The translations under genes were made by a program, and so were the position numbers. Below are positions 15,733-24,424 of a DNA stretch of 45,302 nucleotides, piece after piece. This DNA comes from Paraburkholderia silviterrae (GTDB lineage Bacteria; Pseudomonadota; Gammaproteobacteria; Burkholderiales; Burkholderiaceae). The stretch lies in contig NZ_SMRP01000009.1 of the NCBI RefSeq assembly GCF_004353915.1, positions 63,535-108,836 on the forward strand. Reading direction: 5' to 3'. The notes beneath the pieces were generated by a model, which was given only the letters and a program-made list of their open reading frames with translations, was not told the DNA's origin and searched no databases. The stretch's first letter is position 1. Each line of letters opens with the position of its first letter.

Positions 15733-16788
15733 ATGAACCCCTTCGAATCGATCGACGACAACTCACCGCGAGCGCAGCGGTGCTCGCGTGCACGGCCGGA
15801 GGGGATCGCAGCGCGGCCCGCCGCGGCCGTTGCGGCCGCGCTCGTCTGGCTCGCCATGCCAACGCAGGCGCACGCGCAGGAGTTCTCGCTGTTTGGCGGC
15901 GGCTCGCGTGCGAGCGACATCAACACCTATACGTGGGCCTTCAACTATCAGGAAGGACTCGGCAAGTACTTCGCGGCGAGCTTCACCTGGCTCAACGAAG
16001 GGCACATTCCGAATCATCACCGCGATGGCCAGCTCGTCCAGCTGTGGGCCCGCATGCCTGTGGGCAGTCCGCAGTTCGTGCTGCAGGCCGGGATTGGGCC
16101 GTATCGCTACTTCGATACGACCACCGCGCAACAGGGCGGCAGCTACTCGGACGTGCATGGCTGGGGTGTCGTGTACAGCGTGCGCGCGTCCTGGTATGCA
16201 ACCAACCGGTGGGTCACGCAGTTGCAACTGAACCGCGTGCACGTGCAGCGTGGCCCGGATTCCACGGGCGTGATGCTCGGCGTGGGTTATCAGCTCGACG
16301 CGCCCGACACGCCGGGGCCGCGCGACTGGGCGGCAGGCTCGACGAAGAAGACGACCAACAACGAAGTGGCCTTGTACCTCGGCAAGACCATCGTCAACTC
16401 CACCAGCTCGCCGGGCGCATTCGGCGGGTCGATCGAATATCGCCGCGGCCTCGCGAAATATCTCGACTGGACGGTCGGTTATATGCACGAAGGCAGCAGC
16501 AAGGTCGCCCGCCGCGACGGCATCACCAGCCAGCTTTGGCTCACGCGTGCGTTCCTCAACGACGCGGTGACGCTTGGCGTGGGTGCCGGCGCGTACTACG
16601 CGATCAACGAGAACGAGGACAGCGCCTCGCCGGGGCCAGGCGCCGGCAAATTCTCCGGGCTCGTCACGATCGCCGGCTCGTATCGCTTCAGCCAGAACTG
16701 GGATGCGCGGCTCGAATGGAATCGTGTCGTGACGAACTATAACCGCGACACCGACGTTATCCTGGCCGGTATTGGTTACCGGTGGTGA
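15733..16788 (+). CDS. Outer-membrane beta-barrel protein with internal duplication
   Basis: This 351-residue protein has an Ala-rich export signal ending near MPTQAHAQ (about residue 49) and then alternating polar/aromatic strands typical of an outer-membrane barrel, ending in the aromatic signature GIGYRW. Two halves resemble each other: YQEGLGKYFAASFTWLNEGH followed by GQLVQLW, and YRRGLAKYLDWTVGYMHEGS followed by SQLWL. The duplication suggests two PagL-like or OmpW-sized barrel modules, but no lipid-A deacylase catalytic pair was confirmed. The ATG at 15733 was chosen as the nearest start that gives a plausible export signal; the long N-terminal frame inside the regulator gene is rejected. 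It is 116 nt after the MocR gene. Confidence 0.7.
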   Translation: MNPFESIDDNSPRAQRCSRARPEGIAARPAAAVAAALVWLAMPTQAHAQEFSLFGGGSRASDINTYTWAFNYQEGLGKYFAASFTWLNEGHIPNHHRDGQLVQLWARMPVGSPQFVLQAGIGPYRYFDTTTAQQGGSYSDVHGWGVVYSVRASWYATNRWVTQLQLNRVHVQRGPDSTGVMLGVGYQLDAPDTPGPRDWAAGSTKKTTNNEVALYLGKTIVNSTSSPGAFGGSIEYRRGLAKYLDWTVGYMHEGSSKVARRDGITSQLWLTRAFLNDAVTLGVGAGAYYAINENEDSASPGPGAGKFSGLVTIAGSYRFSQNWDARLEWNRVVTNYNRDTDVILAGIGYRW

Positions 16789-17109
16789 AGCGGTTTGCAG
16801 CGGCTTGTTGCTGTTTGCGTCGCACGGCCGGTCAAATGGCTCTATGCTGAGGCGATCGGGCTTTGCGTTGCCCCGGCGCGGTAAAGATTACACGGCCGGC
16901 AGCCCGTTGGACGGGCTCGATGACGGCCCCAATTTCGACCGCCGCTCCCGGCGCATCATTGGCAGGAAATATGCATCTTTTATACAACACGTTCGCTAGT
17001 GCACGTATGATTTTCATTCGACTCTGATAGCCTTTTTCCAGCCACAGTTCGGGCTGGTCAACGCCCTGACGTGTGCGAAACGTCGAATCGAAGACTGGAG
17101 GGCCTATCC
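16789..17109. other. Intergenic region without a visible gene
   Basis: No coding frame with family resemblance was found. A small hairpin (AGCCCGT at 16901-16907 with ACGGGCT at 16911-16917) may mark transcript end of the barrel gene. An AT-rich patch around 16970-16990 could hold the promoter of the next gene. Confidence 0.4.
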
Positions 17110-17385
17110 ATGTTGCGCTGGCTTTCAAACTTGATTGCTCATAATGCCCCGACGCCGGAGAAGCAGGCCGAACGCGGGCTAGGTGAATTACGCATGGCGC
17201 TGTTTCAGGCCGAGCAGAGGGTTTTGGACGCGCAATTGCAGGCTGAGTATTACCGCATGCGCATTGCGTTTTGCGAAGAGGTCTTGAAGGCGGGCATCGA
17301 GCAGGTATCGGATCAGCGCAAGGGGCAACGTGAATCGGTCACGCACGAGTTGCGCCCGAGTTTAAAGCTGACGACCGCGCAGTAG
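17110..17385 (+). CDS. Small conserved-looking hypothetical protein
   Basis: This 91-residue protein begins MLRWLSNLI and continues with a long amphipathic, probably coiled-coil helix (about residues 18-65: ERGLGELRMALFQAEQRVLDAQLQAEYY). A GGAGG ribosome binding site lies 9 nt upstream of the ATG. No signal peptide, cysteine pairs or catalytic motif is evident. I do not recognise the family; the helical pattern and ribosome site support it as a real gene. A strong hairpin follows about 95 nt downstream. Confidence 0.65.
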   Translation: MLRWLSNLIAHNAPTPEKQAERGLGELRMALFQAEQRVLDAQLQAEYYRMRIAFCEEVLKAGIEQVSDQRKGQRESVTHELRPSLKLTTAQ

Positions 17386-17479
17386 GCTGTGACCGAAGGT
17401 TGTGCCAACGCCAGGGGGCCGTCGTTGTTGACAGGCGGCTTCGGCATTTCGTCCTCGAGGCGGGCATCGATTCGCGCGA

Positions 17480-17502
17480 GCATCACGGGTTCCCCGTGAT
17501 GC
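17480..17502 (+). terminator. Hairpin downstream of small hypothetical gene
   Basis: A perfect 10-bp stem pairs 17480-17489 with 17493-17502 around a 3-nt loop. It is followed by CTTTC but no longer T-run. Position between two small genes on the same strand suits a terminator. Confidence 0.5.
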
Positions 17503-17629
17503 CTTTCGCGGCTTGTTGTGCCCATCCCGCACATTTGACCATAGTTGACCATCTTCCCGACTCGCACTTGATACCATCTCAAATCGGCGAGGCCCGTTAT
17601 AGACGACTTCGATGCGAAGGGATGGAACG

Positions 17630-17806
17630 ATGAAGCGGTTCACGATAACAATTTTGCTAATGATCGCCGCCGCACTGCTTGTGACGCTGATGGTTGTGCT
17701 CAAAACAGCCCCGCCGCATACCGTTGAGATGGTCGGGAGCGTGGCGGTGCCGAACGGCAGTCACGTTATGGAAATCCATTCAGGCATGTCGGCAATGAAA
17801 GCCTGA
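17630..17806 (+). CDS. Small single-pass membrane protein
   Basis: This 58-residue protein has one hydrophobic helix at about residues 5-25 (ITILLMIAAALLVTLMVVL) flanked by an N-terminal MKRF and a short periplasmic tail. An AAGGGA site precedes the ATG. It could be a membrane-anchored small protein or an uncleaved signal sequence. No family was recognised. Confidence 0.5.
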   Translation: MKRFTITILLMIAAALLVTLMVVLKTAPPHTVEMVGSVAVPNGSHVMEIHSGMSAMKA

Positions 17807-18176
17807 ATTGCATATATTGCGACCGGTGTTGCGTTCGGGAGTGGATTCCAGAGGGAAGGCGGGACGTCGATCACGCATACGCTCAAGAGTCGTTCTATAA
17901 CGACCAGATGAATAAGAATCCTAAATAAATGAGCGGCACGAGCCACCAGAAAGAGCAATGGCCAAACACTGTCGTCTGTGCCGGATCTGGCGCGCACGAC
18001 CTGTCTGCATTCAGGCGATGCGGCCCGCCAGCCATTCAACCAGCATTGGCTCGGCAGCCTTGCGGCTGATCGGATGGAAGGCGAGGCATCGCGTCACCCG
18101 GGGCGAGTTGTTCCAGCACTTCGCGCAGCCAGGCTGCCACGTCATCTTGGTTGCCGGCCATGGCGGCGTCTAGCCG
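17807..18176. other. Intergenic region with possible broken small ORF after DyP gene
   Basis: No intact gene is recognised. On the minus strand, 15 nt after the DyP stop, an ATG at 18161 opens a 41-codon frame (to 18036) that begins MAGNQDDVAAWLREVLEQLAPG, then loses its character; a different minus frame over the last part ends EPMLVEWLAGRIA and a stop. The two pieces could be one frameshifted small gene. This is weak evidence. Confidence 0.25.
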
Positions 18177-19148
18177 TCAATCGGCAAGGCCACTGAGGAA
18201 TTTTCGTGCAGGAGCGAAGAATGTGACGCCGGCCACCGCCCTGGAGAAGTCCAGTATCCGGTCGTGCAATGGCGGCGGGTCGCCGATGAACATCCGTTCC
18301 AGCATTTTCTCGATCACCCAGAGGTGGCGCGAATAGCCGATGAAGTAGGTGCCATATTCGCCGCGCCCGGGAACAGCGAACGGCATGTTGTCGCGCAGGA
18401 TGTCGTGCTCGCCTTCGGCGTCCTGGATCGTGCAGAGTGTCTTGTGTGACTTCTGGCCCTCTGCCGCGTCCGGCAACTCAACGTTGTCGAACTTGGTTCG
18501 ACCGATGATCGCCTCCTGGGCCTCCACGCTCTGCGCACGCCAGGCCGCGAGATCGTGCAGGTATTTCTGGACCACGACATAGCTGCCGCCGGCGCAGGCG
18601 GGGTCCTCGTCACCGACGATCGTTGCGTTGGGCAGATCGAGGCCGTCGGGATTCGCGGTGCCGTCGACAAACTCGAGCAGGTCGCGCCCGCCGAAGTAGC
18701 GAAATCCGGCCACGTCGTCGACGACCGAGACGGCGTTGCCGAAGGCCTCCAGCAGAATCTTTTCGAACTCGACGATCAAGTCAGTCGAGGCTGCGCGAAT
18801 GTGGTACAGCAAGTCGCCCGCTGTGGCCACCGCGACATGCGCGGCACCTCGCACTTCCCGAAACGGCGCCAGCTCGCGCGGCGCTGGCTTTCCGGTCAGT
18901 TGCGCCCAGGCGCGATGGGCGATTCCGACGTTACAGGTGAAGGCGGTGCCGTTGGCACGGATCCTGACGTCCTTGATGAGGTCGTCGGTGCTGGCCAACA
19001 CGGAGCGGGCTGTGCCGATCGATGCGTCATCGTCCTTGACGACCAGGACCAGGAACGCAGCGACCGGCGACATCGGCGCGTCGATGGATTGTGGTTCGGT
19101 GTCGAGCGCGCGCTGGCAGCCGGACGTTGGCGAAGCGGTCGGACTCAC
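18177..19148 (-). CDS. DyP-type heme peroxidase (YfeX-like)
   Basis: This 323-residue protein is a dye-decolourising peroxidase. The family signature GFRYFGGRDLLEFVDGTANP supplies the distal aspartate (Asp162) in the GxxDG context; His235 in GQKSHK is the likely proximal heme ligand and Arg252 in ILRDNMPF the distal arginine. The GTYFIGYSR and LERMFIGDP segments near the C-terminus are also family-typical. No Tat or Sec signal and no encapsulin cargo tail were seen, so it is probably cytosolic. The start is GTG at 19148 with an AGGAGG site 5 nt upstream. No ferritin or encapsulin gene is adjacent. Confidence 0.9.
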   Translation of the reverse strand: MSPTASPTSGCQRALDTEPQSIDAPMSPVAAFLVLVVKDDDASIGTARSVLASTDDLIKDVRIRANGTAFTCNVGIAHRAWAQLTGKPAPRELAPFREVRGAAHVAVATAGDLLYHIRAASTDLIVEFEKILLEAFGNAVSVVDDVAGFRYFGGRDLLEFVDGTANPDGLDLPNATIVGDEDPACAGGSYVVVQKYLHDLAAWRAQSVEAQEAIIGRTKFDNVELPDAAEGQKSHKTLCTIQDAEGEHDILRDNMPFAVPGRGEYGTYFIGYSRHLWVIEKMLERMFIGDPPPLHDRILDFSRAVAGVTFFAPARKFLSGLAD

Positions 19149-19280
19149 GGATGCCTCCTGTCATGTGTCTGGTTGGCGCGCCATGACGGCGAGCCGACTC
19201 ATTGCAAGATAGACAATTGCAATGCACATGCCAGCGCGGATCGTCCGATATTGACTATCGGTGTACGGCCGGTGTGATGT

Positions 19281-20216
19281 TCATTGCTTGAGATCGCGAC
19301 CGTCTGCGCCAGAGATAGCCCGGACCCGTCGCGATGCCGCACGCATTCGCCGGCACTTCTGTTCTTCCAGCCATTGCAGCGATTCCTGCACGACCTCGGG
19401 CGGAACTTCTTTGAATGACGCGCTGCGAATCAGCGTTTCGCTTGCGGCGATGTCGTTGAACTGCCCCAATTTGTTCTGCACGGAGGTCAACGCCTCAATG
19501 GTGCGGCCGTGCCCGCTTTTGATAACGGGTTGAAAAAACTCGAGCAGGTATCGCAGCTTTTTGCCCGCCTTTCGCACGTCGTGAAGATCTTCCTCCTGGG
19601 TGGTCTCGCTACGCACTGCGCGTCTGCTGCGCTTTCGAAGTGTGCGCTGCGCCAGACGGATGCGCTTCTCGGCGAACGCCCGAATGGGGAGATCGTCGCA
19701 ACGCGACTGCAGTGTGGTTTGGGCCTGAAGCAGGGCATCGTTCAGGAACGCCTCGACATCGTCGCCTTTGATCATCGTCTGGCTATGCAATACCGCCTGT
19801 GTGCGCTTCTCATGCGCCGCGGCCACGAGCAATTCAATCGATGCGCCGCACGCCTGGGCGGTTCTCAGGAGATCGCCTGCTATGTCCCAATCACGCGTTC
19901 CGCCTGCCACTGCCGCGAGACGCTTGAACTCATCGGTGGCTTGCGCGGTCGCTTGCTCCCCGAGATAGGGCGAGTATGCCCAGTACAAGGCGCGAAGCTT
20001 TCTGAAAGCGACTCGAAGCTGATGAAAACCCTCTACATCGCTCTCTGTGGATAGCGCTTTCGCTCGTTGCACTGCTTCGGCCACCACCGGTGTCGCCAGT
20101 GACGAGAAGGCACTGGCGATCGAGCTCGCTTTTGAAAGCGATGAGTCAGCCGGCCGCCGGTTGACTTTGAAGAGACTGTTTGGCCGCGGCAAGGGCCAGT
20201 CACCATCCATATCCAT
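19281..20216 (-). CDS. CHAD-domain protein
   Basis: This 311-residue protein is a CHAD protein: an alpha-helical domain with many conserved His, Arg and Lys residues that binds inorganic polyphosphate. Visible signatures are the opening helix VEGFHQLRVAFRKLRALYWAY, GTRDWDIAGDLL, and EDLHDVRKAGKKLRYLLEFF near residue 240. The usual CYTH partner domain is absent. The ATG at 20216 has a CGAGG site; a longer frame to 20474 would overlap the divergent NUDIX gene. Divergent neighbour is a NUDIX hydrolase, which suggests a link to polyphosphate or polyphosphorylated nucleotides (inference). Confidence 0.88.
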   Translation of the reverse strand: MDMDGDWPLPRPNSLFKVNRRPADSSLSKASSIASAFSSLATPVVAEAVQRAKALSTESDVEGFHQLRVAFRKLRALYWAYSPYLGEQATAQATDEFKRLAAVAGGTRDWDIAGDLLRTAQACGASIELLVAAAHEKRTQAVLHSQTMIKGDDVEAFLNDALLQAQTTLQSRCDDLPIRAFAEKRIRLAQRTLRKRSRRAVRSETTQEEDLHDVRKAGKKLRYLLEFFQPVIKSGHGRTIEALTSVQNKLGQFNDIAASETLIRSASFKEVPPEVVQESLQWLEEQKCRRMRAASRRVRAISGADGRDLKQ

Positions 20217-20457
20217 AGCAGCCTCGAGTGGGACGAAAATAGACTTCGCCCGAACCTTACCATAGCCAATTTCGAGCGCCGTTATTGTGACGTCTTGATG
20301 AAAACCATTATGGTGTCGCGAGAATACGGCCCTCGCATCACAATATCGCGGTTTTTGCGGTTCTGTATTAGGATACTGACCCAGGTCCAGCACCGACTGA
20401 TACGCTGGCGCATCGAGCGAGCCTCGAAGAGGCCTGGGGCATAAGTGGGAGATCGGT

Positions 20458-20826
20458 TTGAAGAAACGCGCCACCGTGATCTGCCGCAGAGGTAAGCGAA
20501 TCCTTCTGGTTGCACGCAGTCAATCAAAGTGGGCTTTGCCGGGCGGCATTCTCAAGCGTGGAGAACATCGCGCGGACGCCGCACTTCGCGAGCTCAAAGA
20601 AGAAACGCAACTATCCGGGAAGTCAGCCAAGCACCTCTTCGACTTCCGTGGCAAGCAGAAGCACCATCACGTGTTCACCTGCGAAATCCCGAATCGCGCA
20701 AAAGCTCGCCCGAGCAACGAAATATCACGATGTCGCTGGGTTCACCTGGACGATCTCCCTGACCTCATGACCAGCGGGCCGACGACCGATATCGTGAAGC
20801 TCATGAGTCAGCGGCGCAGGAAGTAG
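20458..20826 (+). CDS. NUDIX hydrolase
   Basis: This 122-residue protein has a nearly complete Nudix box from Gly30: G-x5-E36-x7-R44-E45-L-K-E48-E49, with Gln at the position usually Gly. The metal-binding glutamates are all present. It resembles small diadenosine-polyphosphate or diphosphoinositol-phosphate type hydrolases, but the substrate is open. Start codon is TTG with a GTGGGAG site 7 nt upstream; no ATG gives a full domain. The gene is divergent from the CHAD gene, sharing a 240-nt promoter region. Confidence 0.85.
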   Translation: MKKRATVICRRGKRILLVARSQSKWALPGGILKRGEHRADAALRELKEETQLSGKSAKHLFDFRGKQKHHHVFTCEIPNRAKARPSNEISRCRWVHLDDLPDLMTSGPTTDIVKLMSQRRRK

Positions 20827-21006
20827 CCTGGATATCTAGCCAGATACCCGACGTCCTGCAAACCACCCGCCAGCGGCCAGCCTTCCGGTGCCCGCCCGAT
20901 CGACGGTTCCCGACGCAGCAACGCAACACCGTGTGCTGGAACGGCATAAGAGCAAAAACCCCAGTCGGGGCCGCACGTCGAAATCCGGTTTCAGGGAGGC
21001 GTCTCG
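20827..21006. other. Intergenic region with minus-strand terminator
   Basis: No gene is seen. It contains an intrinsic-terminator-like element on the minus strand at 20954-20970 that would end transcription of the zinc-ribbon-like ORF to the right. Confidence 0.4.
20954..20970 (-). terminator. Short intrinsic terminator, minus strand
   Basis: Read on the minus strand, CCCC-GACT-GGGG is followed directly by TTTTTGCT. The stem is short but the T-run is in the right place, 36 nt after the stop of the minus-strand ORF ending at 21007. It supports that ORF being transcribed. Confidence 0.5.
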
Positions 21007-21345
21007 TCAGGTCAGGCTGTGGCGCAGTTGCTCGGGCGTCGCGCCGCGTGCGGCGTCAGCCCGTGTAGAAGGCGGAATCGACGACCGGGTACCCTGATGA
21101 GCCGCCGAGACGGGGGCGAGAATGCTTGAGGCCTGATACAGGCAAACCCAATCCGAGTGCTCCGGCTGCAGTGGATCGAGTTCGCGTAACCAGTTCGTGT
21201 TGCATAGCCTGCAACAGTAACGTTGCAGGAGCACTGGGCGACGCCCGAGCGGTCGCAGCCGATGCTGCCCGCCGCTTATCCGCAGCCCGTCGTGGGGTTG
21301 GGCCGTGTCGCCAAGTTGCATTCTTTCGCAGGCTTCGCAGGACAT
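21007..21345 (-). CDS. Hypothetical protein with zinc-ribbon-like cysteine pairs
   Basis: This 112-residue frame starts MSCEACERMQ and has a second pair in YCCRLCNTNWLRELD, so two CxxC pairs (about residues 3-6 and 45-48) could hold a zinc ion. The following HSDWVCLYQASSIL looks protein-like and not like a GC-rich shadow frame. The C-terminal third is Ser/Arg-rich. Ribosome binding is weak (GAGACACCC). The downstream minus-strand terminator supports the call. Function unknown; it lies alone between the NUDIX gene and a sensor kinase. Confidence 0.5.
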   Translation of the reverse strand: MSCEACERMQLGDTAQPHDGLRISGGQHRLRPLGRRPVLLQRYCCRLCNTNWLRELDPLQPEHSDWVCLYQASSILAPVSAAHQGTRSSIPPSTRADAARGATPEQLRHSLT

Positions 21346-21835
21346 GGGTGTCTCAGTGGCGCTGGAAGAGTGACCAACTATAGCACCGCGTTCGGCGACG
21401 GGCAGCGATTCAATAGTCGAAGAAAAAGCCTGCTCGATGGAGCGTTGATTGGCGCGGCGCTGAAAGTGCCGTGTAGCGTTTGATTAACGCGGGTGCTATT
21501 AGCACACTCATGGCGTCAGGGCCAAACAGGAATCAGGTCACACGCTGAGTGAACGGCGAGTTCCTCACCTTCAGTCTGCGCGGGAAGTGAAATATCGACA
21601 ACGAGAAACACTTTGCACGCGTCGCCGACGCAGCCGCAACTGCGCGAAAACGAACGGCACAGTTTTCAAATGTCAGTTGAAAGGCACATTGCTGGCGTTT
21701 TTACCGCGCCGTATCGCCAGTGATCCGCGTAGCCTTGGTCGTTTGGCGCCCCGGGGTATCGGAGCATACCCACTGTCTTGCAAGTGTCGTCATGCTGGTG
21801 CGTATCCACAATCCGGCTTCAGGAAGCAGCGAGCA
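21346..21835. other. Long leader region before MASE1 kinase
   Basis: About 490 bases hold no recognisable gene. The frame of the downstream kinase is open back to 21587, but its translation before the ATG at 21836 is Arg/Cys-rich and unlike protein. The promoter for the kinase-regulator pair should be in this region, perhaps in the AT-richer part around 21480-21540. Confidence 0.4.
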
Positions 21836-23506
21836 ATGGCTAGCGTTCGAATTCAATCCAGGTTCAGCCTTTTCCTGTCCATCGGGATTGTCGCATTGGG
21901 CTATTACGCCGGAGCGAGGATGGGTCTTGCCTATGCGGTGGTGGGCGGCGCAATCTCTCTGGTTTGGCCTTCCAGCGGCATCGCGCTTGTCGCGGTGCTC
22001 ACTCTGGGCCCTGCAGTTGCTCCGGGTATTGCCATTGGCTCGTTCCTTGCCAACGTTTCGGGGGGCGTGCCGGTAGCCGCGGCCGTGGTGATTGGCACCG
22101 GGTCGATGGTTGCATCCTTGAGCGCAGCCATATTGCTGGACCGCGTGACCCGATTCCAGATCACCCTCGAGCGCATCAGTGACGTGCTGGCCTTCATCGG
22201 CCTCGGTGCGGTGATGAGCACGGCAGTCAGTGCACTGGTTGGCACGACCGCGCTGCTAGGCGGAGGTCTGGTGCCGGGCGCCGGGTACGTCGCGGCGTTT
22301 CTGAAGTGGTGGCTCGGCGACATGATGGGGGTCCTGGTCGTGGCGCCGCCCATCTTGAGCTTTCTGGCGTATTCGAACCCTGTGCGCTCCGCGGCTCAGA
22401 TCGTGGAGGCGTGCGGACTGACCATCGCGACCTTCTGGGCCAGCTACCTCATCTTCGGCGCGCCAGAACTTGCCGGGCACGGCTACTATCCTGCCGCGCT
22501 CGCAATTTTCCCGTTCATCATCTGGGCGGCTCTGCGCTTCGGTCATCTGGGCACCAGCATCGGGACCCTGGTGGTTTCAGGCCTGGCCATCTGGGGCACG
22601 ACCCACGGCACGGGCCCCTTCGCGGCAGAGTCTCCAGTGGATAGCCTCGTGAGATGGTGCACCTTCGCGAACGTGGTCTCCATCACCGGACTGTTGCTGG
22701 TGGCGGCACGAGCGCAGGAGCGGCGGGTCTATCGCCTCCTGCAGGCGGCCCACATCGAACTGGAACAACGTGTCCAGGAGCGAACCACAGAACTGGAGAC
22801 GGCAAATAACGAACTCAAGGAGGAAATGGCGCGACGCCGTCTGCTGGAAGGAGAACTGATCCAGATCGGCGATCAGCACCAGAGACTCATTGGCCGGGAA
22901 CTGCATGACGGACTCGGGCAACACCTGACCAGCCTGGGGCTGTACTGTTCCGCCTTGAATCAGAAATTGCAGACGCAAGGTCACCCAGCTGCGGCCGACG
23001 CCGCTACCGTCGTCCAGTTGGTGAAGCAGGCGTCCTCGATGACCCGCAGGATTGCCCATGGCCTGGAACCGGTCGCGATGGAATATGGCGGTCTTGCGGC
23101 CGCGCTGCATGGGTTGGCGGAGACGGCGCGCACGCTCAATGGCGTGGATTGCATGCTGAGGGTCGCGCCCGAAGTGGACTCGCTGGATTCGCTGATGCAG
23201 ATTAACCTCTACCGTGCAGCACAGGAAGCGGTCAGCAACGCGCTGAAATATTGCCAGGGTCACCGCATCTGGATCGACCTGGCGCGGGCGGGCGGCTTGC
23301 TGACGCTTTCGATCAGTGACGACGGAATAGGGATCGCCCTGGAAGAAATGGAGCGCGCCTCGGGACTGGGACTGCACAACCTGCGTCACAGGGCAAGCCT
23401 TCTTGGCGGCTCCTGCACCGTGACCCGCAATGATTTGGGCGGCACCACGGTCGCCATCAGCTATCCGCTACCGGAGGGCCCCGGCCATGCACGGGAAGTC
23501 CAATAG
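21836..23506 (+). CDS. MASE1-domain sensor histidine kinase (NarX/UhpB type)
   Basis: This 556-residue membrane kinase starts with a MASE1 sensor of about 8 helices (residues 10-300; YYAGARMGLAYAVVGGAISLVWPSSGIALVAVL is typical), a coiled coil (about 310-345), a HisKA_3 dimerisation domain with phospho-acceptor His357 in ELHDGLGQHLTS, and a HATPase domain (NALKYCQG, DDGIGI, GLGLHNLRHRASLLGG). The HisKA_3 type pairs with NarL-class regulators, and such a gene follows with a 20-nt overlap. The ATG at 21836 has an AGGAAG site. The signal sensed is unknown; MASE1 is found in kinases and cyclic-di-GMP enzymes. Confidence 0.9.
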   Translation: MASVRIQSRFSLFLSIGIVALGYYAGARMGLAYAVVGGAISLVWPSSGIALVAVLTLGPAVAPGIAIGSFLANVSGGVPVAAAVVIGTGSMVASLSAAILLDRVTRFQITLERISDVLAFIGLGAVMSTAVSALVGTTALLGGGLVPGAGYVAAFLKWWLGDMMGVLVVAPPILSFLAYSNPVRSAAQIVEACGLTIATFWASYLIFGAPELAGHGYYPAALAIFPFIIWAALRFGHLGTSIGTLVVSGLAIWGTTHGTGPFAAESPVDSLVRWCTFANVVSITGLLLVAARAQERRVYRLLQAAHIELEQRVQERTTELETANNELKEEMARRRLLEGELIQIGDQHQRLIGRELHDGLGQHLTSLGLYCSALNQKLQTQGHPAAADAATVVQLVKQASSMTRRIAHGLEPVAMEYGGLAAALHGLAETARTLNGVDCMLRVAPEVDSLDSLMQINLYRAAQEAVSNALKYCQGHRIWIDLARAGGLLTLSISDDGIGIALEEMERASGLGLHNLRHRASLLGGSCTVTRNDLGGTTVAISYPLPEGPGHAREVQ

Positions 23507-24152
23507 CCGAGGCCCTGCGACTCAAATCCTGATCGTGGATGACCACCCCATCATCCGGGAGGGGATGACGCTCTTGCTGAATTTGCAGGAAGATCTGCAC
23601 GTCTGTGGTGCAGCCGGCAGCGCCGAAGAAGCCCTTGTGGCGATGGTGCGCCAGCCCGACATGGCGATTGTGGACATCAGTCTGCAATCGGACTCCGGCC
23701 TCGAGCTTGTCAGGACCCTGCGCCACCGCTACCCGGACTTGGCGATCCTCGTCCTGAGCATGCACGACGAGAGCCTGTTTGCCGAACGCGCACTGCGCTC
23801 CGGGGCAAACGGGTATCTGATGAAACTCGAGGCCACGGAGCACGTCTTGAGCGCGATCCGGGAGATTCTGGCGGGCAATATTTACCTCAGCGCCACCATG
23901 CATGAGAAGCTGGCGCGAGCCCTTGCGGTGCCCCATACAAAGCCGGAGGGCCGAATCGCAGGTCTTTCGGAACGGGAATTCGAGGTCTTGCACTTGATAG
24001 GACTCGGCTTCAGCACCCGCGAAATTGCACAGAAGCTGAATCGGAGCGTGAAGACCATCGAAGCGCACCAGGCCAATATCAAAGAAAAGCTCAATATCCG
24101 CAGCGGCAAGGAGCTGATGCGATTCGCGATCCAGTGGATGGAGAGCCAGTAG
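23487..24152 (+). CDS. NarL/FixJ-family response regulator
   Basis: This 221-residue protein has a receiver domain (acid pocket Asp18/Asp19 in VDDH, phospho-acceptor Asp63 in AIVDISLQSDSG) and a C-terminal LuxR-type helix-turn-helix (LSEREFEVLHLIGLGFSTREIAQKLNRSVKTIEAHQANIKEKL). It starts inside the end of the kinase gene with a GGAGG site, so the pair is co-translated. It is the partner of the MASE1 kinase. Targets are unknown; the CBS-BON and pstS genes that follow are candidates by position only. Confidence 0.92.
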   Translation: MHGKSNSRGPATQILIVDDHPIIREGMTLLLNLQEDLHVCGAAGSAEEALVAMVRQPDMAIVDISLQSDSGLELVRTLRHRYPDLAILVLSMHDESLFAERALRSGANGYLMKLEATEHVLSAIREILAGNIYLSATMHEKLARALAVPHTKPEGRIAGLSEREFEVLHLIGLGFSTREIAQKLNRSVKTIEAHQANIKEKLNIRSGKELMRFAIQWMESQ

Positions 24153-24424
24153 GGCGTAGCCCGCCTGCTGAAGAATAGGGCAATCCCCGAGGGGCTTTTA
24201 GGATGGCGGCCTGATGCATTGGCATTCGCTCAGCGAATACAGTCCTAACTGCCGGCGTCCCGCGTCGGCAATCTCAATGCACCACGCTGGTTCCGGCAAT
24301 TGCCGCATCGGCTTGTCGAACCAGAATGCCTCAACACCGGGCGCCTCGCCGCCGGTGTGTCTGCCGAAATCGTGCGACGGGTGCAACAGATGGGGACCGG
24401 TCGCGACTCGATGAAGGAGCGACC

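Noticed and set aside
18177..19148. DyP peroxidase as encapsulin cargo
   Set aside because: No encapsulin gene is adjacent and no C-terminal targeting tail is seen.
24185..24199. CCCC-GA-GGGG followed by CTTTT after the NarL-type regulator
   Set aside because: The loop would be only 2 nt, or the stem only 3 bp, too weak to call as a terminator.
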